From: Cenococcum geophilum 1.58
Lineage: Eukaryota > Ascomycota > Dothideomycetes > Gloniales > Gloniaceae
Direction: 5' to 3'
Assembly: GCA_001692895.1 (NCBI GenBank)
Contig: KV748258.1
Location: 248,001-312,000 of the forward strand
Length of the DNA: 64,000 nt
The position numbers were made by a program, and so were the translations under genes. Positions 1-12,100 of this stretch are shown one piece after another. The first letter of the stretch is position 1; every line of letters starts with the position of its first letter. The notes beneath the pieces are model-generated. The model ran no database searches. It was not told the DNA's origin and saw only the letters and a list, made by a program, of their open reading frames with translations.

Positions 1-3000
1 TTTCTTAGCTACTACTAGCCGTTCCTAGTGCTTAAGTAGTCCGTTTTCGAGGGACTATAAGCTAGTAACATTCTTTACCTTTTTACGGTACTCCTATAAA
101 GAGGGGGTCGTTCGGTTAGCCTGTAGTAGTTTATTAATAAAGTTAAGTTTAGAGGAGTTAATAGAACATATCTTGGCGCCTAAGGAGTCTGTGCTTAGTT
201 CTACCTATATCTAGGGGTTAAGGTATTCTAGTTATAGTAGCGTCTAGGTCTATAATAAGATCTTCACAGCCATCTGGTTATCTAGGTCTTACTTACGCCT
301 TATAAAAGCGTCTACATAGTTCATAGCGCCTAGTTTATATATAATTAAGAAGTTAAACTAAGATAGGGTATCCGCCTAGCGTGCCTACTAGGCTATAAGG
401 GCCTTAGTTATTATAAAGTATTCTAGGGCCTTATAATCTAAAACTACCTTAATTAGCTTAGGGGTCCCCTCTAGCTGTACACGCTAGTGCTAAAAGCTAG
501 AGATAATAGCTAGCATTTCTTTGTTATAGATATGGTAGTTTAGCTCGGCATTTATTATAGTCTTTAAATAGTATATAATAGGGTGCCACTCTCCGCCCGA
601 TTGCTTTTAGGAAAAAACACCAGCTATTACGCCATTTAAGGCATTAGTTTCTAGCATTAAGGGCCGTTCTAGGTTAAAATAGGTAAGTAGGGGAGCCGAT
701 ACTAGCCGTTTCTTAAGCTTATTAAAGGCCTGCCTATATATAGCGTTAAAGTAAAAGGGCTGGTCTTTTCTAGTAAGACGGTTAAGAGGCCAGGCAATCC
801 TACTATAGTTCTTAATAAAGCGTTAGTAGAAGTTATAAAAACCTAAAAATAATTATACCCCCTTTATGGTCCGTAGGGGTGCCCACTGGTTAATTACGGC
901 TATCTTCTCTAGGTTGGTTTTAATTCCGTTTATACTAATAATAAAACCTAGGTACTTTATACGCTTAATACTAAATTCCAACTTCTTAATATTAACCTAG
1001 AGGCTAGCCTCGCGGAGCCGTTATAGAACTTTATAGACGTACTCCTTATATTCTAGCTCGTTCTTAGAGTAGATTATAATATTATCTAAATAGGCCGTAT
1101 AGAAGTCGTCAAGGTAGTTAAAAAGTACATTATTTATATACCGCTAGTACGTAGCTAGTCCGTTAGTTAGTCCAAAAGGGAGTACCTTATATTTATACGT
1201 TCCGTAACGGGTCCAAAATATAGTAAGATCTTTAGACCTAGGGTCTATTCTAATTTGGTAAAAGGCCTAGCGGATATTAAGCTTTATAAAGACCTTAGCT
1301 CTACTTATTTGGGCTAAAGTCTTATTAAGTAGGGGTAGCGGATAGCGGTCTTTATGGGTTATATTATTTAGCTTATAGTAGTTAATATAGAAGCGGAGTC
1401 TTCCATTTAGCTTTTTAATAAAGAAAATAGGCAAGGTAAAAGGGGCTTAGCTAGGCTTAATAAAGCCCTTATTTAGGTTATTAATAAGATACTACTTTAT
1501 AGCCTGCAATTCGGTAATGGATTACTTATAGAGGGGGCTAAAGCTAAGGGTGTTTTCCTTGCCCTGCTTAATCTTAATCTTATAGTTATATGGTCGGTAA
1601 GGTGGAAGTATATTAGACACTGCTTTAGAGAATACATCCTTGAATTTCTAGTATTAATAGGGCAGCTTTTGTTCTACTAGTTCCTTATCCATAAGCTTAC
1701 TTTTTTATCCACTAAGCTCGCTTCCCTTTTCCTTAATTATTCAATTAACTTTGTATAAGCTCGTCGTAAAGGCAATAGTATTAGGCTAAACTAAGTTCTA
1801 GTAAAATCCTACGGCATTAATATAGCAGACATTAACTAGTAGGAGGTCCGCTGGTTTCCTTACAGCTATTTTCTAAACCGTATTTTGCGGTTTAGGGTTT
1901 ATAATCTTTCTTAGCTCCTATTCTATTTTTCGCAAACTATCCCTCCAATCTATTAGTTTAGTATAACGTCTAACGTCCTTTACTATTCTTTATGGCTATA
2001 TAGGGCCTAAGCTCTCTATAAGGGGCTTTTTTAGGTCACTATTAACTTCCTAGGTCTTTAATGCGGGTAGTATAATATAGGTAGTTTAGGGGCGATATAG
2101 TATACGGATCCGTTATAAATTAAGCTATATATCTTTTTTAAAGGCCTGGTCCCTACGTATAGCATTAGCCTAGTAAATAGTATTAATCTAGGGCCGTATA
2201 AGGTTTTCTATTATAATACTAATTTCTTTTATAAAGGAAGGGGTCGGGGGTAGGGTTTTGGGCTAGATAAGCCGTTTACTCCGTACGTTAAGCTATAAGC
2301 CTAAATAGGCTAGCCATTTTCGCCCTAAGATTATATTATAGCTATCTAGGTCCATAATAAGGAAGGGGACGTTATACTACCTTCGTCTGTTAACATGGAG
2401 GTAAATCCATAAGATAGTTATAATAGGTGGCCCTATCCGCCCATTATACCCGCGAATAGGAATTGGTTTAGGCAGTTCTTTAATAAGTGTATTTAAAAAG
2501 TTAGCCAGCTTTACGGCATACTAGGTGTCTATTAAGGCAAAGGCATTTGCTTTAGAGTTAGCTAAAGCAGAGGTTAAAACTTAGTATCTATTACGGAATA
2601 AAGTATAAGGGATAGTGCAGCTTCTTTTACTAACTAGCTGACCTAGATTAATATCTAATATGTTAATCCCTTTTGACCCTAAAGAGGAGTCTTCCTCTAG
2701 GGTTCCTCTTTTTTTTAACTCCGCGCTATCCTTTTAGATTAATAGAACCTCGTCCGCTCTTATACCTATTAGGTAATCCTTTATATAGTGACCTTTCTGG
2801 CCGTAAGAGAAGTAAGCTCCTTAATCACTAAGGGCCTATATACAGGAGTTGCTATACATAGGCCGAGCATTTGCTAGATCTATGGTAGGGCTAGCCGTAC
2901 GGCTAGCTGCTAAATTGGCGGCGGGCTGTATAGGTAGTGCTGCGGGGGTTACTAATTATGCCAGGGCATTATGGGCCGTTTTTATATTGCTTATAGTCTG

Positions 3001-3275
3001 ATTTAAAGGGTTTCTGGCTTTATACCGTTCGGCGCGTGCCTTAATTCAGCAAAGGCCTTAGTTAATAGCTAAGCACTAGTCCATAAGTTCCTTTAGCGTC
3101 TATATAGTAGTAAAAACTAGTAGTACGGCTCGCTATAAGTTTAGGGTAAGCTTGTTAAATAGGTCTGGCATTAAATCTTTCTAGGGAATTTAAGCCTAGC
3201 CGGCTAGGTATAGAAAGCGGGTCTAAAAGGCTAAGAAGGTCTTTATTATTTTTATATTTAGGCTTTTATAATTAA
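1..3275 (-). pseudogene. Family A gag-pol relic (gag C-end, PR, RT, RNase H, IN)
   Basis: Reading the minus strand rightmost first gives the Gypsy order. A zinc knuckle lies near 2830-2775 (FSYGQKGHYIKDY, where Cys of the CCHC box has become Tyr). A retropepsin-like stretch lies near 2540-2290 (ALIDT, then IILGRKWLAYLG). The RT catalytic block is near 1130-1070 and reads TAYLDNIIIYSKN in place of the expected YLDD, so the second catalytic Asp is Asn. RNase H and integrase follow to the left. Many in-frame TAG/TAA codons stand at Gln or Trp positions. The gag N-terminal half continues at 16565-17312 beyond the B1 insertion. Family assignment rests on motif order and the matching full-length copy A2. 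Confidence 0.88.
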
Positions 3276-3281
3276 GTCAGG
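1..3281 (-). mobile_element. Family A chromovirus copy A1, pol-side fragment
   Basis: This is the larger visible piece of a Ty3/Gypsy LTR retrotransposon. It aligns throughout with 29828-33105 of the complete family A element A2 further right, in the same minus orientation. The 3' end (integrase C-terminus, chromodomain, 3' LTR) lies left of the window. At 3277-3281 the element is cut by B1; the duplicated TCAGG reappears at 16565-16569, where A1 resumes. The element is heavily RIP-mutated and cannot be active. Confidence 0.93.
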
Positions 3282-3473
3282 TGTTACGGTACGGGGGCAG
3301 TGGCTATAAGCGTATGTATTCGAGGAGTCTATAAGACGTTGCGCGATCGATCGTAAGGGTCGAGGGCGTAAGGAGGTGATATACCTACGCGTAGCTGACA
3401 TAAGCTGTACGCGAGGTGTACGCAAGAGCACGGGGCTCTCCTATAGAGGCCCCTACGGTAGGGTTCCGTAATA
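3282..3473 (-). repeat. LTR of family B (3' LTR of B1)
   Basis: It begins TGTTACGGTACGGGGGCAG and ends CCGTAATA. The terminal CA of a normal LTR has become TA, as expected of RIP. It matches 16373-16564 over its full length and 27709-27901 closely. It contains a short self-complementary GCGATCGATCG-type block and is richer in GC than the surrounding internal sequence. The open reading frame crossing it has no counterpart in a known protein and is not treated as a gene. Confidence 0.95.
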
Positions 3474-3487
3474 CTACCCCCCCTCCT
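3474..3487 (-). other. Polypurine tract of B1
   Basis: A C-run followed by CTCC directly abuts the left LTR. On the minus strand this is GGAGGGGGGG, the standard primer for plus-strand DNA synthesis next to a 3' LTR. It fixes the element's direction. The same arrangement is seen in A2 at 28384-28396. Confidence 0.8.
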
Positions 3488-3592
3488 ATAAAGGCGGAGC
3501 TCCGGCGACGCTGTAGTTACTATATACATATAAAAGGGACACTTAAGGTATAGAAAAAGAAGAAAGGGGGGTATTACTAAAGGCTTAAAACA

Positions 3593-3677
3593 ACGTTATG
3601 TAATAGGGCTTGGCATCTAAGAATCCGACTAATTAGATAACTTTAACCGCCGGTTAAAGTTCCTAAACATCTTAACG
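3593..3677 (-). other. Shared 3'-terminal hairpin module, partial (B1)
   Basis: It contains an inverted repeat with 10-base arms AACTTTAACC and GGTTAAAGTT around a 3-base loop (3639-3661). It is preceded by GACTAATTAGATAAC and followed by CATCTTAAC. The same block occurs in element C (9027-9077), Copia D (55666-55718) and, inverted, at 37388-37440. It lies between the end of the integrase frame and the polypurine tract. B1 keeps only the coding-side third of the module; the longer hairpin seen in C and D is absent. Confidence 0.75.
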
Positions 3678-3789
3678 ATATTCCGGTCACGTAATCGCAC
3701 TTTACCGCAATTTAACGGCAATTTGCCCTTACGTAGTAATGTATAACGGTTTAACTCTATAAGGGCTCCTATAGAGGATTAGGTATAAA

Positions 3790-6700
3790 ATCTCTACTTA
3801 AGCCCGGTTTCTATAGGTTCGCGTAGTAAAAGTCGCTAATTAGATCCTTTGCATTTTTAAAGTCTTTCCATAATTACTATTCTGGCTAATCTATATTAAA
3901 TCCTGTGTATATAGCTCTGTAGTAGAGCCGTCGTCCTCTACCTTTGCCAAAGTATTTAGAGTCGATAATTCGTTTAACAGTCCACTCCTTATGGTTTTTG
4001 TCTTTGTTCTTATCTCGGATTAGTACTAGTAGGGGTTTAGGCTATATCTGCCCTAATAAGGGGTTGGGCTAATAGAGGTGTAGTAGCCATGGGTGAAATA
4101 TAGGCTATATCCTATGGGTGGCTAGGGTAGGCGGGAGTTCTAGCTTATATGCGGCTCCTTTATTAATAACTTATTTAATTGGATAGGGGCCGAGGTTCTT
4201 ATAATTAAGTAACTTTATAGGTTTCTATATAGAGATATTACGTATATCTAGCTATACCTAGTCGCCAACACGTATCTCCGGTAGTGGCGTTCTATAACAG
4301 TTGGCGAAGTAAGCCTACTTTACTTAAGCCCAGGCCATTTCTCCCTTATAGTAGTTAAGTAGATTTTTTATACGGTCTGCATGCTAGTCGGCAAGTAGCA
4401 TCTTAAGGCGTTTTCTATATAGCAGTTTCTTATTAATAGGTTCTGGTGGCTCTATGCCGGATTAGGGGTAATAACCCTTATTTGCGAAGAACGGGGTAAG
4501 TCCTGTGGTGGTTAAGACATGGTTATTTGCTACGAATTTACCTAGTAGGAGGTAATCTACCCAGTTATCTTAACTATAGGCGACTACCTGTCATAGGTAC
4601 GCTTTTATACTGGCATTAGCGTTTTCCGGTTACCCGGCAGTTTTATAGTAGAAGGATATAAATATCTTAACGGAGATGCTAAGGCGTTAATAGATTCATC
4701 TCTATACATCGGAGTTAAATTATATGCCTCGGTCGGACGTAATTAAGTTAGGTAACCTATGTAGTCAGTAAACTTTACGGAGGAAGGCGTTAGTAATATC
4801 GCTAATAGCTACGCCTTCGGTTAGGATGTAGTGGCGCTCTTTTATAAGTCGGCATATTATCATAAGGATATTCTTATAGGTACGGCCGTGTCGTTTGTAG
4901 GGTAGTAGGTTAACAACGAAATCTATGGCGATATCCGCCTATCGTTATATAGGTACTAGTAGGGGGTATAATAATCCTTGGTACTTTATATTAAAGGCCT
5001 TAGCACGCTTATAACTATGGCAGGTACCTATAAAGCATTTAACTAAGTTTGTTATCTTAGGCTAGAAGTAGTATTAGCTAAGGAGCTTATAGGTTCCTCC
5101 TTTGCCTGGGTGGCTACTTAACCAGAGGTCGTGGGCCATTTAGATTAGTTGCCGTTATAAGTTTTCTAAGTTAGGGATAAATAGGCGGCCTCTGTAGTAG
5201 AGTCTGTTCTCTTTTACTTCTAAGGCTACTATATTAATCTAGCCTAGGCTTTAGAGGTTAGTAGATAGCGTACAGGCGCTAGCGGTCTTTGCGGTAATGA
5301 GTTAATATAGTAATGAGTTAATGTAGTAATAAGTTAATAGAGGTATTATATGCCGTAGTAATAAGCTTATTGATCTTAGGAGGTAACTCTAGTTCTGTAG
5401 TACAAAGCTAAGGTACTATTAGCTCTATTATGGGTAGTATACCTAGGGCCAAATTCCGTGCTTTTAGGATTATCTATTACTAGAACTGATTTTAGGGGTC
5501 TTCTTTTAACTAAGGGAGGTCTTATAAGCGGCGTGTTAGGCTATCCGGCTTAGTATTTTATACTCCCAGTCTATATACAATTTTAAAGTTAAAACTAGAG
5601 AGGAACTCGTTCTAGCGTGCTTGGCGTTGGTTTAGCTACTTTATAGTTATAAAGTATTTAAGGTTACAATAGTCCGTAAGGACTTTAGTTGGCTAATTAA
5701 GTTCTGCTAAGGAGAGTTCCGGTTAGAATTCCTTAAATATTTATATAATTGTGAGAAGTTCCTTATTATAGATCTTATAGTTATACTTTTATAGTATAAG
5801 CTTAGACGAGTAGAATGCGACTAGGTAGAGGAGGCCGTTGTCGCCTATTTGGGAAAGGATGCCTGCGTTAACGTGGTCTAAGGAGTCGGTTTTAAGGTAG
5901 AGTTATTATCCTGGTGCGAAGTAAGCTAGGATAGGTGCTTTAGTAAAAGCATTTTTAAGGTCTTAGAACGCCTTCTTGTATTTAGGCGTCTAGGTAAAAC
6001 GTAGGTGCGTTTTTCTTCCTTTTGCAAAAAGGCCCTTTATTCACATTATTGCTATAAGTGGTGCTACCACGCCTAAGAAGTTGTATATAAATTTCTAATA
6101 GAAGTTAGCAAAACTAAGGAAGGCTTATACGTCCTTAATGTAGTTAGGGGCTTGCTATTTAGTAATTGTGTATACTTTCTTAGGGTCTATACGGACACCC
6201 TTAGTAGTAATAATTAGTCTAAGGTATTTTACTTCTATGATTAAGAATTTACACTTTTTTAAATTAATATGAAGTCCTGTGTCCCTAAGGCGCTCTAGGA
6301 CTTTTTAAACGTGCTTAGTATATTTAGAAGGGTCGTCTCTGTAGATAAGTATGTCGTCTAGGTACGCAAAGTAGAAGTCATTAAGGTAGTCCTATAAGGC
6401 GTTATTAATGTAGCTTTAGAAGGTGCCTGGGCTGTTATATACACTAAAGGGTATAACGGTATATTCGAATTAGCCGAAGCGTAATGCGAATGCGGTTTTC
6501 CATTTATTACCTTCCCGTATTCGGAGATAGTTAAAGGCGGTAATAATATTGAGCTTAGTATAGATTTTAGCTTAACTAAGCCGCTTAAGAGTTTCACGTA
6601 TGAGCGGTACGGGGTATCGGTTCTTGATTGTGATAGCGTTAAGTTCTCTATAGTTAATATAGAATTAGATACCTCCTCCTAGCTTCTTAGTAAGAAGGAT

Positions 6701-8590
6701 AGGGGCGGCTGCTAGGGATATGCTGGGACGAATAAATCCTTTATTAAGGTGTTTGTTGATATACTTTTTTATAATTAGAAGTTCGTCTTTAGATATTAGG
6801 TAGGGTCTCTTATAAGGTGGCATTTTTCCTTATTTAATATTAATAGTATAGTTATCGGGTTAATGTGGGGGGAGTGTATCTGCGCTTTTTTGTAAGCATA
6901 TATTAATAAAGTCGTGGTATCTCTTAGGGAGGAGCTTACGGAGTTCTTTATTAGTAAGTCCTTTTTTAAGTTTTATAAACTTCTTAAAGTCTAAAGGTAA
7001 AGTCTGTGGAGTTCCGCAGGGGCGTTGTCTTTTAGAAGGTTAACTATATCTATTTTATTACTATAGAGGACGTGGTCTTATTCTTTGTTAAGCTTATATA
7101 GTTATAATTAGGAGGCTATAGCAACGGTCTAGCTTTTTCTACGTGCTATACAGTAGAAGGCCGCGGCACTTATATAGTGGTAGTTGGTTATAGGTGGGGT
7201 AATAAGGGGTTTCTTAGGTTAATATCCTGGTGAGTAAATAGCGGCGGCTAGGCTATGTCCTAAGCAAGTCTCTCTATAGTATTTAGAGTTAAAGGTTACT
7301 TCTCTCTTTTCCTAGTTAATAGCGGGGTTATATTATTTAAGCCAGCTTATTTTAAGGATAATAGGGTAGTTGGCAAGTAGTATAATATAGGCCTAGAGCT
7401 CTTTCTGGTGCCCATTTATATCTAAGTAGAGTTATACTACGTAGGTAATCTTCTATGCGGTAGAACTACCGTTAGTAAGTTATAGGGCGCGGGCTTTAAT
7501 AAGGGGTAAGGTAGATAGGCTATAAGTGTACACGAATTAGGTATCTATAAATTTATTAATAGCTCCGCAGTTAATTATAGAACGGCTTTTATATTATTTT
7601 TTAGCAGTAGTTCCTATTATAGGTAAAACTATCTATTTCTGTCCGTTTATCTTTACTAAGTTATCTATTAAGCAGGCCGATATATAGATCCCTCTATTAT
7701 TAGGGCGTCCTAACCCGCGACTTAGGGTAGGGACTTAGCGTTTTTCGCTTCCGTATCCGATTCTACTACTATTACTGCATCTTCGTCTTATACGGTAGTG
7801 GCGCGTAGTGACGTATTTAGTGTTCGGGGCATTAGGTTAGGTATTAGACGGCGGCTTTTAAACCTAGCTATTGGGTAGTTTAGGTTATCGCAATGATAGC
7901 CTTTTTGACGGCATCTATAGCAGCGTCCTAGTTTCTAAAGTAGCTCGCGCTCTCCATCTAGGAGTTTTTGCGGAAAGGTTAGTATAGAGAGGTCGATATT
8001 AGCTCCCGTGGTACTTAAGGTAGTAGGCGTTGGTAGCTTAGTATATATAGGTTTAGTAGGCCTAGAGGGCTTCTATAGAGAGGTCTTTAGGTAAGAGTTA
8101 GCGGTAGTAATCTAATTTAGTCGTTGTTTGATTTTCTGTAGAGCTGCTACTATATTATAAATGTTGTTGTAGTTATAGCTAGCGGCTGCGTAACTAAGGC
8201 AATAAGTAACTTTTTTAAGGAGGTCCTCCTAGTCTTTAATATTGTCTTAGGCGAGGGCTCTGGTATATTTCTAGAATTTAATATAGAATTCGTTAAATAA
8301 TTTGGTAGGGCTTATCTTTAGGGCACGTAGTTTAGCTTAGTTAGTAGCTAGTAGGTCGTGGTTACGGTACATTAGGTTAAGATTATTAAGGACTTCTTAG
8401 TAGAACTGCTACTTCTAGGGGCTACTAGTCTCCTATTAGGCGAAGAGTTTGTTAAATAGTATACCTTTTATTCGCCTAATAATGTAGCCGATCTTAGTGT
8501 CTTCCGTAGGAAAAAGGCAGGCGCTCTAAATTAGTTTCTTGCGGATTTATATCTTCTAGTGGCTATATTCCTTGCGGTTTCCCTAAAAGA
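3790..8590 (-). pseudogene. Family B pol relic with chromodomain integrase
   Basis: In minus-strand order there is a gag zinc knuckle near 7910-7860 (CYRCRQKGYHCDN, with the third and fourth zinc ligands changed), then protease. RT has its catalytic block near 6395-6330 (FAYLDDILIYRDD; the Asp pair is intact here). RNase H and integrase follow. The C-terminal chromodomain is near 3990-3800: EWTVKRIIDSKYFGKGRGRR, then LYYRAIYTGFNID and a KDFKNAKDLISDFYY helix. In-frame stops are frequent and mostly TAG/TAA at Gln positions. The chromodomain places family B among chromoviruses, which integrate into modified chromatin. The gag 5' part continues right of element C at 15515-16372. Confidence 0.88.
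5290..5345 (+). repeat. Short tandem repeat inside B1 integrase
   Basis: Three tandem units resembling AGTTAATATAGTAATG lie within the integrase frame. The corresponding position in B2 (17925-17955) has only two units, so copy number varies between family members. The unit is short and probably arose by slippage. Confidence 0.6.
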
Positions 8591-8595
8591 CTAGG

Positions 8596-8782
8596 TGTCA
8601 CAGTGCTGCAATAAAGTAGACTGAATAACTACGTTGTGGTATAAAGAGGGGAAGAAGGTGGAAAGGGGATATTGTATATAAATAGTAGGGCCGGCCGCTA
8701 AGTCGCTAGTGGTGGGCTAGCTAATAGTAGGGAACAGTACGAGACAGTATGAAATAGTATACGTTAGGTCAGTGCTATAACA
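8596..8782 (-). repeat. LTR of family C (3' LTR)
   Basis: It begins TGTCACAGTGC and ends GCTATAACA, keeping TG...CA termini. It matches 15323-15509 base for base except for scattered C/T and G/A transitions of the RIP type. The shared GGGCCGGCCGCTAAGTCGC block is GC-rich. Confidence 0.95.
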
Positions 8783-8870
8783 GTACTCCTCTCCCCCAGA
8801 TGGTTTAGTCCCTAAACTAAATAGATAACTTAAAAATAGGCAGTGTATGGGGTTGTTTATTTTCTACCGC

Positions 8871-9077
8871 AAAGATATTAGTTCTGCTTACCGCCCTTAA
8901 CTAAGCTAATGGCGATTTTCTATGCCGGGCATGGAAAATCCTAATTGGTTAGTTTAGTGAGTAAGGTTGGCAGAACTCTATACCGCTACCTAAATTGGTC
9001 CGTGTGGCGTTTCTTGGCAAAAATTTGGCTAATTAGACAACTTTAACCGCCGGTTAAAGTTCTATGACATCTTAACT
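8871..9077 (-). other. Shared 3'-terminal hairpin module, full (element C)
   Basis: Three inverted repeats follow one another. The first is an imperfect fold of about 97 bases, 8881-8977, with arms AGTTCTGC and GCAGAACT and a tip of GATTTTCTATGCC against GGCATGGAAAATC. The second is a weak one around 8980-9010. The third is AACTTTAACC/GGTTAAAGTT at 9039-9061. The block ends in ACATCTTAAC. It lies in the 3' untranslated part between chromodomain and polypurine tract. Copies: 55517-55718 in Copia D, partial in B1, inverted at 37388-37515. No protein is suggested. Confidence 0.8.
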
Positions 9078-9124
9078 ACCACAAATTTTAATGCGGTGGT
9101 CGGCCGCGACCTTAGCGTGACTTT

Positions 9125-12100
9125 TCCTTATCTTATACCCAGTCTGGGGGTTCTGGCTTCTTAAGGTATTGCTTATAAAAGTATTATACAGCTTATTTAT
9201 AACCCTTTAGGTCTTCCTCTAGCTGCTAGGTTATATCCTTATAATATTTCCATTTAATCTTATAAGTTAGGCCCTAGGGGTCTTTGTCGTGTACATTAAG
9301 GATTTTCTTAAACTCCCATTTATCTTCTATGTTGCCGTTATTGTCTCTCTCTACTACTTGTCCTTGTATATTACGGCGCTCTATAGTATTAATATTTGCT
9401 TAGCTAGGGATCTCTTTAGTAGCTTAGAGGCGGACCTTAGATGTATAAAAGGATTTATTTACTTAGATATAGTCTAGGAGGTCTACTATAACTGCCCCTT
9501 AGTATACTGCAAGTACGGGGTATAGGCTGTCCCATTTATTATCCTATTTCTTCTTAGGTCTATTTATCTTTATATTTTCTAAGCTAACTATAACTATATT
9601 ACCTTTATAGAATAACGCGCTCTTATCCCTATGGGTATTAGTATTATCTTTATAGCGTTACTATGAAATTTGGGCTAGGGCTTTAAGCTGTATTAATATC
9701 CGCTTAAAGCGGTTGGCCATAGAGTCTACGTGGAAGAACTCCTTCTTTACTTATGCTAATAGTGTTAGTGGGCGGGGGCTAGTAGGCTTAATTCTAAGGC
9801 GAGGGTTAAAGCTATAGTTTGTAAAAAACAGGGAGATGCCTATACTCTTGTTAACTTAGTTATTCGTAGCAAACTTAGCGAGCGGTAGGTAGTTAACCTA
9901 GTTATCCTATATAAAGCTAATAAAAGCATAAAGGTATTTATTTATGGCGGCGTTAATAATTTTAGTTTGGCCGTCCGTTTCTGGGTACTAGGCTAAGCTT
10001 AGTTATAAGGTTATTTTAAAGCGTTTACTTAGTTATTGCCAGAAGTCGCTAATAAATTATATGCCGTAATCGGAGATAATTGTGCTTAGTGCACCGTGGA
10101 GCTTATATACGTTATTAATAAAGCTATTAACTAACTTCTCTATTAAGAGTTCTGTTACTAGAACGAGGTGTTATATTTTAGTTAGGCGGTCTATAATAAT
10201 AAGGATATATTTATATACCTTACCGTGGCGTTAGTATACTAGTAGCGTTATAATATAGTTAATTAAGATATTGGTCTATAGGCGGGCGGGTAATTCTAGT
10301 AGCTTTAAAAAACCAGGCGGGGTAGAATAGGGGGTCTTAGTGCGAAAGTATAGGGCATAGTTTTTAATAAAGGTAGCCGTAAACTAGGAGATTCCTAGCC
10401 ACTAGTATATTCGGTTTAAGAGGTTAAGAGTTTTAACCTAGCTAGGGTAACTAGCGGGGCCGCTGCTATAAGAGCGATGGGTAACTTTTAGGTGGAGGTC
10501 TAAGGCGTTAGGGATAAAGAGATGTTAGTGGAAGTAGATCTATCTGTTAACGATACTATATTCTAACTTATCGCAACAGAGTAATTTCCTAATTTTCTTT
10601 AGCTAACGGCGAGCTTTCCGATTACGTAGGGCTGCTACTATATCTCTTATGAGTTTATTCTCCTAGTATCCTAGCCAGATTAACTCGTCTAGTAACTTTT
10701 TAGCTATTTTAGGGTCTAGAGCGGCTATAAACTCCGCGTCATTAGAGTTACGGGACTTGTATAGTAATTCTTCTAAGATTATAGGGTTAACTTTCTGGGG
10801 CGGTATAACGACTTGGGCTTAGTAGCGGAGGCGTTTGTTATTAGCGTCCTTAGGCCTTATTCCTGGTAGCTAGCTTAGGGCGTTAGGGAGTATAGCTTTG
10901 CTACTAGGTCTATATATAATTATAAAGTTAAACTATAAAAGGAACTCTGCCTACTAGACTTGGCGCTAGTTTAGCTGCTTAGTAGTTATAAACGTCTATA
11001 GGTTCTTATAGTTAGTAATAATTTTAAATAGCTCCTTAGTCCCTTGCAGCTTAGGACGCTATTCCTCTAAAGCCTTAATAATAGCTAGGAGTTTTTTATT
11101 ATAGATCTTATAGTTATATTCTGGCGCGGAGTGCTTTATAGAGAAGAATGCGACTAGTTTTAATTTTCTATTATTATTGTGCTGGGAAAGAACTCCGCCG
11201 GAAGCCCAATTTAATACATCTATCTCTACTACTGTTTTCTTCGTGTAGTTATAGTATGTTAGTACTAGTGCTAAAGTAAAGGCTCCCTTAAGGGCCTTAA
11301 ACGATTTGGCTTGTTCTAGTCCCTATAGCCATCTAATATTCTTCTTTAAAAGTTTTATTATAGGTATAGCGATAGCAGAGTAGCCTTAGATAAATTATTA
11401 GTAGAAGTTCGCGAAGCCGAGAAATTATTATAGTTCTTTAATTAATGTCGGGTCCTTCTATTCCTATAAGGCCTATATCTTCTTAGGGTCTATAGTTATG
11501 CTATTAGTTAAGATAATTAAGCCAAGGTATTTTGTTTTAGTAGAGTAGAACTTAGACTTATTAATATTAATCTAAAGTCCAGCATTGCCAAGTCTTTAGA
11601 TGACTTTATTTATATACTTAGTATACTTAGCGCGTATTTTAGAAAAGATAAGGACGTTATTAAGGTAGGCAGTACAGTAGTTATTAAGGGCGTTGTGTAG
11701 AATATGGTTAATATAGTTTTAGAATATAGTAGGTGCGTTATAAAGGCTAAATAGTATAACTAGTATCTTATAGAGTTTAAACCGGGTAATAAATGCTATA
11801 AGCTACTTATAGCCCTCTGTAATCCGGATCTGGTTAAACGCAGCAATTATATTAAGTTTAGTAAAGTACTTAGCGCTATAAAGTGCGTTAAGTGTCTCAC
11901 GGATTAGTAGCAGTAGGTATTAATTCTTAATAGTAACTGTGTTTAGGCCTTAGTAGTTATAGCAGATTTATACACTACCGCTAGGCTTAGTAGCGAGGAG
12001 GAGTAGTGCGGTAGCTAGTNAGGTTNATTNGCGGATAAAACCCTTATCTAGCATCTTATTAATCCACTTCTTTATATACCTAAGTTTAGTAGGTAAGAGT

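Noticed and set aside
3329-3529. 66-codon frame in the B1 LTR
   Set aside because: LTR sequence with GC-rich content; the same frame is not kept in the other two family B LTRs in a meaningful way.
3639-3661. Bacterial-type terminator hairpin
   Set aside because: No U-tract, eukaryotic context, and the hairpin recurs inside retrotransposon 3' ends.
6358-6597. 79-codon minus frame in B1 and its counterpart at 24547-24813
   Set aside because: It lies on the RT strand but in a shifted frame; the true RT frame gives FAYLDDILIYRDD.
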